Shown here piece by piece: positions 7,234 through 10,564 of a stretch of DNA of 10,564 nt. Below the pieces are notes generated by a model. That model did not search any database. It was not told where the DNA came from and was given only the letters and a program-made list of their open reading frames with translations. A program made the position numbers and the translations under genes. Location of the stretch: NCBI GenBank assembly GCA_943328885.2, contig CALQBT020000051.1:1-10564 (forward strand), given 5' to 3'. Numbering within the stretch: the stretch's first letter is position 1; each line of letters begins with the position of its first letter. The stretch is from Bordetella parapertussis. Lineage in GTDB: Bacteria; Pseudomonadota; Gammaproteobacteria; Burkholderiales; Burkholderiaceae_C.

Positions 7234-7620
7234 ATGGAAGTTCAGTTCACCGAAGAGGTGGCCCAACTGAGGCTGGGCGCGGGCGCCGTTTTCCACGGCG
7301 AAGGCATTCTGGCGATCACCAAGGCGTTGCTGCAGTCGGGTGTGAGCTATGTCGGTGGCTACCAGGGCGCGCCGGTGTCGCACCGGCTCGAGGCGATGGT
7401 CCAGGCCAAGCCGCAGCGAGCTCGGGCTGATCGTCCCTGCGGTGCTTTACAACTCGCTGCAGCATGCCTTGAGCCCGCCGGGTCTGGCCGATGGGTTTGG
7501 CCACAGCGAGCTGCCGCTGCTCGTGATCAAGGTCAGCTACCCGCTGGTGCTCGACCAGATCATCGATTTCTGCGCGACCAAGCGTGCAGTGATGGTGCTG
7601 CCAGGCCAAGCCAATGAATT
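7234..7620 (+). pseudogene. Remnant of indolepyruvate:ferredoxin oxidoreductase with internal deletion and frame change
   Basis: The first 61 codons (ATG at 7234) read [20 protein letters not shown], then [10 protein letters not shown] and MVQAKPQ. This is the N-terminus of the alpha part of indolepyruvate:ferredoxin oxidoreductase, a TPP and iron-sulfur enzyme that turns arylpyruvates into arylacetyl-CoA. Near 7411-7420 the homology jumps to another frame (+1) and continues as [18 protein letters not shown], then [18 protein letters not shown], which belongs well inside the same protein. It stops at about 7620, just before ruvC. The normal protein is over 1,000 residues, so most of it, including the TPP and cluster-binding parts, is gone. 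The original leader (AAGG at 7221-7224, 9 nt before the ATG) is kept. The original frame runs on without homology to a TGA at 7615-7617. No function as an enzyme is possible; an assembly error is the main alternative. Confidence 0.82.
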
Positions 7621-7630
7621 CGATCCACTG

Positions 7631-8173
7631 ATGCGAATTCTGGGCATAGACCCCGGACTGCAGCGCACCGGTTTCGGCGTGATCGAGGTCGAAGGCTCGC
7701 GGCTACAGTACGTGGCGAGCGGCACCATCAGCACGCTGGAGCTCGCGCGCGGCAACCTGCCGGGGCGGATCAAGCTCATCTACGAAGGCGTGGCCGAGGT
7801 CAAGCGGCGCTACCAGCCGCAGGCGGCTTCGGTGGAGATCGTCTTCGTCAACGTCAACCCGCAGTCCACGCTGCTGCTGGGCCAAGCCCGCGGCGCGGCG
7901 CTGGCCGCGCTGGTCAGCGACGACATGCCGGTGGCCGAGTACACCGCGCTGCAGATGAAGAAGGCCGTGGTCGGCCACGGCCTGGCGAGCAAGAGCCAGA
8001 TCCAGGAGATGGTGATGCGCCTGCTCAAGCTGCCCGGCCTGCCCGGCAAGGATGCCGCAGACGCGCTGGGATTGGCCATCACCCACGCCCATGCAGCGCG
8101 CAGCTTCGAGGCCCTGGCCGGCGCCAACACGCCGCGCAGCCATGGCCAGTTCAAGGCCGGCCGCAGCTACTGA
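7631..8173 (+). CDS. ruvC: Holliday junction resolvase RuvC
   Basis: RuvC is a dimeric endonuclease that cuts Holliday junctions placed by RuvAB, finishing recombinational repair. The 180-aa protein starts MRILGIDPG and keeps the four acidic metal-binding residues: Asp7, Glu69 in [20 protein letters not shown], and Asp141 and Asp144 in [14 protein letters not shown]. The central wording is typical of betaproteobacterial RuvC and the length is normal, so it should be active. The start region is odd: the ATG follows the oxidoreductase remnant by about 10 nt with no Shine-Dalgarno sequence. The frame is open upstream to an ATG at 7349, so a fusion is possible. The remnant's own frame stops at 7617, 13 nt before the ATG, so re-initiation is also possible. 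ruvA and ruvB do not follow; a hydrolase gene does. Confidence 0.96.
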   Translation: MRILGIDPGLQRTGFGVIEVEGSRLQYVASGTISTLELARGNLPGRIKLIYEGVAEVKRRYQPQAASVEIVFVNVNPQSTLLLGQARGAALAALVSDDMPVAEYTALQMKKAVVGHGLASKSQIQEMVMRLLKLPGLPGKDAADALGLAITHAHAARSFEALAGANTPRSHGQFKAGRSY

Positions 8174-8233
8174 ACAAAACCAGCCTACAAACGCTAGCAT
8201 CGGCCCACTTTAACCCCCAGCCGCCAAACCACC

Positions 8234-8941
8234 ATGAACCACCCCGTGCACACCCAATGGATCAGCCTGCCCACTGCCGACGGGGCGATGGACGCCTACC
8301 TCGCGCTGCCGCCGGGAGGCCGCGGCCCAGGACTGCTGCTGCTGCAAGAGATCTTTGGCGTCAACGAGCACATCCGCGCGGTGGCCGAGCAGTACGCCTT
8401 GGCGGGTTTCGTGGTGCTCGCGCCCGACGTGTTCTGGCGTCAGGCGCCGCGCGTCAAACTCGGCTATGAAGGTGAGGACCGCCAGCGCGGCGTGGCGCTG
8501 GCCGGCGCGCTGCAGCCCGCCGAACTGCAGGCCGACCTGCAAGTCGCGGTGGCAGCACTTCGCGCCCGGCCTGAAGTCGCCGGGTCAAAGATCGGCGCAA
8601 TCGGCTACTGCCTGGGAGGTCGGTTGGCCTACAACGTGGCCGCGCTGACCGACGTCGATGCCGCGGTCGCGTACTACGGCGGCGGCATCGCCGGCCAGTT
8701 GGCGCTGGCCTCGAAAGTGAGTTGCCCGATCCAGTTCCACTTCGCCGCCAGCGACGCCCACATCCCGCCCGAGGCCGTGGCCGCGGTGCGCGCCGCGTTT
8801 GCCGGCAAGCAAGCCGAGGTTCACGAATACCCAGGCTCGCTGCACGGCTTCAACTGCTGGGCTCGGTCCAGCTACCACGCCCAGAGCAGCGCGCTGGCGC
8901 TGGGACGCAGCCTGAGGTTTCTGGCCGAACAGCTGTTCTGA
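8234..8941 (+). CDS. Dienelactone hydrolase family protein
   Basis: This 235-aa alpha/beta hydrolase belongs to the dienelactone hydrolase family, which opens lactones in chloroaromatic breakdown but includes many relatives with other ester or lactone substrates. The triad is visible: Cys126 in GYCLGG, Asp174 in AASDAHIPP and His204 in GSLHGFN. Glu39 in LLLQEIFGVNEHI is the conserved residue that positions the nucleophile. There is no signal peptide, so it is cytoplasmic. The ATG at 8234 is 60 nt after ruvC; no clear ribosome binding site is seen. The stop codon ends at 8941 and touches the stop codon of the convergent PEP-CTERM gene. A role in aromatic catabolism would fit the left part of the window but is only a suggestion. 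Confidence 0.94.
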   Translation: MNHPVHTQWISLPTADGAMDAYLALPPGGRGPGLLLLQEIFGVNEHIRAVAEQYALAGFVVLAPDVFWRQAPRVKLGYEGEDRQRGVALAGALQPAELQADLQVAVAALRARPEVAGSKIGAIGYCLGGRLAYNVAALTDVDAAVAYYGGGIAGQLALASKVSCPIQFHFAASDAHIPPEAVAAVRAAFAGKQAEVHEYPGSLHGFNCWARSSYHAQSSALALGRSLRFLAEQLF

Positions 8942-10021
8942 TCAAGCGAGGCGGCGACGCCGCGCCCGCGCGCCGATCATCGCCAGACCGGCCAGCATCA
9001 GCGCATAAGTCTGGGGCTCGGGCACATTGGGCGTGAAGCCGCCGCCGTTGTTGCCGAAGTCCCAGTTGGTATTCTGGGCGTCAGCTGTCTTAGAGTTGAA
9101 CACCGTGCCGAACAGCGCGTCGTTGCCGCCGGCACCCGCCTGCCCGGCGCCGGTGATCAGCGCGGCGTCGAACGGGATCTCGATCTGGCTGATCTGGCCG
9201 GTGTTGAAGAAGTCCACCGCGCCGTTGTTGCCGACCGATGCGTACAGACTCAGGCTCATCTGGAATGGCGTGCCGTACTGGAACAACAGCTTCTTGAACA
9301 CCGTCTGCTGGAAGGTCGCGCCACTGGCGGCATTGGTGTTGAGATGAAAGCTGCTGCTGTAACTGACGCCGGCGCTGTCGGAGAAGCTGCTGCTGGCATA
9401 AAGCTGGGACCAGGCGCTGTTGTCGACCGACGGGTCGACGGCCGGGAAGTTGCCATCCAGCGTGATGCCGACGACGACTGCACCGTAACTGCCAACCGGC
9501 TTGACCGCCGTGGCGCCTATGTAGAAACCAGAACTCCACGAACCATAAGCGTAGGCATTCTGCGAGGTGTTTGGCGTCGAATTCACCGCCTGCAGGGTCT
9601 GGTCGAAAGTAGACGACGACGCCTTGGCGTGCAGCAGGGCCCCAGTCACCGAGGCCTGACCGCTGTAGCTGAAGCCATACTGACCATTGTCAGTGACGAT
9701 GTTGTACAGCGGGTCGGCGGTGATCGCGCCGACCGGCACCAAGTTGGTCGCACTGGCCAAGCCCGTGGTCGCTGGATTGGGCCAGTTCGACTTGTAGTCG
9801 CTCGCGCCGTTCAGGTTGAACGATGTGCTGCCCAGCAGGTCACTGGTGTAGCTGGTGTTCAGCGAGCCCCAGACCTGGGCGTAGGAACTGAAGGCCAACG
9901 CGGGCGTCACCGCCTGCGCCGGCAGCCATGCCGACATCGCCACCAGTGCTGCAGCACCAGCCACAGCCCGCAAAGCGGGCGAATGAAAACGGATGCCTCT
10001 GCGCAATATCCGGGTCGTCAT
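8942..10021 (-). CDS. PEP-CTERM domain exported protein of unknown function
   Basis: The 359-aa protein has a Sec-type signal peptide (basic start MTTRILRRGIRFH, a hydrophobic core AVAGAAALVAMSAWL, cleavage near AQA at 37 or ALA at 43) and a C-terminal sorting tag. The tag is VPEPQ near residues 333-337, a hydrophobic helix TYALMLAGLAMIGA and an Arg-rich end ARRRRLA. This is the PEP-CTERM signal, handled by exosortase (XrtA/EpsH type) in exopolysaccharide-making Gram-negative bacteria. The mature part is rich in Ser, Asn, Thr, Ala and Gly and probably beta-rich, with no recognised domain. The ATG at 10021 is chosen over one at 10087 because GGAG (10027-10030) lies 5 nt before it and the signal peptide begins there. 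No exosortase gene is in the window. Confidence 0.92.
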   Translation of the reverse strand: MTTRILRRGIRFHSPALRAVAGAAALVAMSAWLPAQAVTPALAFSSYAQVWGSLNTSYTSDLLGSTSFNLNGASDYKSNWPNPATTGLASATNLVPVGAITADPLYNIVTDNGQYGFSYSGQASVTGALLHAKASSSTFDQTLQAVNSTPNTSQNAYAYGSWSSGFYIGATAVKPVGSYGAVVVGITLDGNFPAVDPSVDNSAWSQLYASSSFSDSAGVSYSSSFHLNTNAASGATFQQTVFKKLLFQYGTPFQMSLSLYASVGNNGAVDFFNTGQISQIEIPFDAALITGAGQAGAGGNDALFGTVFNSKTADAQNTNWDFGNNGGGFTPNVPEPQTYALMLAGLAMIGARARRRRLA

Positions 10022-10248
10022 GAAATCTCCGATGGGCTTGGAAACTGGGCTGCGACACCAAGCCTGCCCCTGCCTTGCATGCCGCATGTTCTCGAGAGTG
10101 CAGAACTTGCCAGCAGTGGATCAGCCAGACGAACCCAACGGCGTGCGCCAACGCAAGCCGGCCGAGGCACCCCCCGCATCTGAGGCATCGCCCGCCAAGC
10201 CGCTCAGCGCCAACCCAGCAGCATTGCCAGGACAAGGCACCCGCATGC
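10022..10248. other. Intergenic region upstream of the PEP-CTERM gene
   Basis: These 227 bp lie between the PEP-CTERM start and the end of the small membrane protein gene, both on the - strand. Besides the ribosome binding site at 10027-10030 I see no clear promoter. A weak dyad (GTTCT at 10088-10092, AGAAC at 10102-10106) surrounds a CTCGAG palindrome. No credible gene is present. Confidence 0.4.
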
Positions 10249-10434
10249 CTACAGCATCAGTGCCAGCCGCTCGAGAATCAGCACACCGAAAAATCCCGCC
10301 GCAGCGATCAGCGCCCACTTCAGGATCTTCACGCCGCGGCGCCGCCAGACCGCGTCACCGGTGCCCACGCCCATCGCGAAGCACAGCACGCAGCCCAGCA
10401 GCAACAGGCCGAAGACGAGGCGGAAGATCAGCAT
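10249..10434 (-). CDS. Small two-helix inner-membrane protein, function unknown
   Basis: This 61-aa protein has two hydrophobic segments, about residues 3-24 (FRLVFGLLLLGCVLCFAMGV) and 40-58 (WALIAAAGFFGVLILERLAL). They are joined by a short basic loop, AVWRRRGVKILK. The positive loop suggests that it faces the cytoplasm with both ends outside. Small proteins of this pattern are common as unnamed conserved proteins in Burkholderiales, from memory. The ATG at 10434 is the only start codon in its frame in the visible upstream stretch; no Shine-Dalgarno sequence is seen, so the true start may lie further upstream. Clean membrane-protein composition makes it a likely real gene. No function can be given. 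Confidence 0.72.
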   Translation of the reverse strand: MLIFRLVFGLLLLGCVLCFAMGVGTGDAVWRRRGVKILKWALIAAAGFFGVLILERLALML

Positions 10435-10465
10435 GTCGCGGGCGATATAGGTCTGGCGCCGGGCC

Positions 10466-10520
10466 GCCCCAAGCCGGACCCTCCCCCTCGGGGGGACGAC
10501 ACCAAAGGTGTCTTGGGGGC
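10466..10520. repeat. GC-rich intergenic repeat with nested inverted arms (three-stem fold)
   Basis: An outer arm GCCCCAA (10466-10472) pairs with TTGGGGGC (10513-10520, one G bulged). Inside are two hairpins: CCCC/GGGG around CTCG (10483-10494) and GACACC-AAA-GGTGTC (10498-10512, perfect 6-bp stem). The layout folds into a cloverleaf-like three-way junction. It lies just outside the small membrane protein gene. Similar C-run/G-run plus GACAC/GTGTC elements are, from memory, dispersed between genes in Comamonadaceae and relatives. It may be a terminator for the gene to the right or a REP-like element. Confidence 0.6.
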
Positions 10521-10564
10521 AAACATCACCGGTCCGGCGCTGGGCCGGCCTCGACCATAGGCCG

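Noticed and set aside
10088..10106. GTTCT-N9-AGAAC dyad upstream of the PEP-CTERM gene
   Set aside because: Arms are only 5 bp and it does not match a regulator site I know well; too weak to list as an operator.
9344..10183. 279-codon + strand open frame opposite the PEP-CTERM gene
   Set aside because: It is antisense to a gene with a clear signal peptide and sorting tag; no family match.
1..10564. CRISPR array, tRNA/rRNA genes, transposase or phage genes
   Set aside because: No regularly spaced direct repeats, tRNA-like folds, or proteins of these families were seen on either strand.

Overview
The window is GC-rich DNA from a betaproteobacterium, most likely a member of the Burkholderiales (Leptothrix/Rubrivivax/Comamonadaceae type). 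Three things point there: the wording of the RuvC protein, several LivFGHMK-type ABC transport genes together, and a PEP-CTERM exported protein. No tRNA, rRNA, CRISPR array, integrase or transposase was seen.

Left part (about 1-2506, + strand): the 3' end of an LivF-like ABC ATPase enters from outside the window. It is followed by an AMP-forming acyl/aryl-CoA ligase and a small hot-dog acyl-CoA thioesterase. A strong hairpin capped by a UUCG tetraloop (2544-2581) separates this group from a convergent operon.

Middle part (2585-6963, - strand): a complete, tightly packed branched-chain-amino-acid-type ABC importer, read in the order binding protein, LivH, LivM, LivG, LivF. Gaps are 18, 15, -3 (GTGA overlap) and 3 nt. 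With the ligase and thioesterase this looks like an uptake-and-CoA-activation locus for a carboxylic or aromatic acid. The substrate cannot be read from the sequence.

Centre-right (6964-8173): a 270-bp intergenic region holds two clean dyads. It is followed on the + strand by a wrecked indolepyruvate:ferredoxin oxidoreductase gene. About 60 N-terminal codons are joined, out of frame, to about 66 codons from the middle of the protein, and the remnant then runs straight into an intact ruvC. This looks like a deletion/rearrangement scar that brought ruvC next to the transport locus, away from ruvAB. The lost oxidoreductase would fit a locus once concerned with arylpyruvates and arylacetates.

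Right part (8234-10564): a dienelactone-hydrolase-family protein (+) abuts, with no spacer, a convergent gene for a PEP-CTERM surface/exported protein (-). A 61-aa two-helix membrane protein (-) follows, then a compact GC-rich repeat with nested inverted arms at the window edge.

I did not find a clear new defence or mobile system. The most unusual feature is the oxidoreductase remnant-ruvC junction. Next come the LivG with an altered ABC signature and the multi-stem repeat at the right edge.
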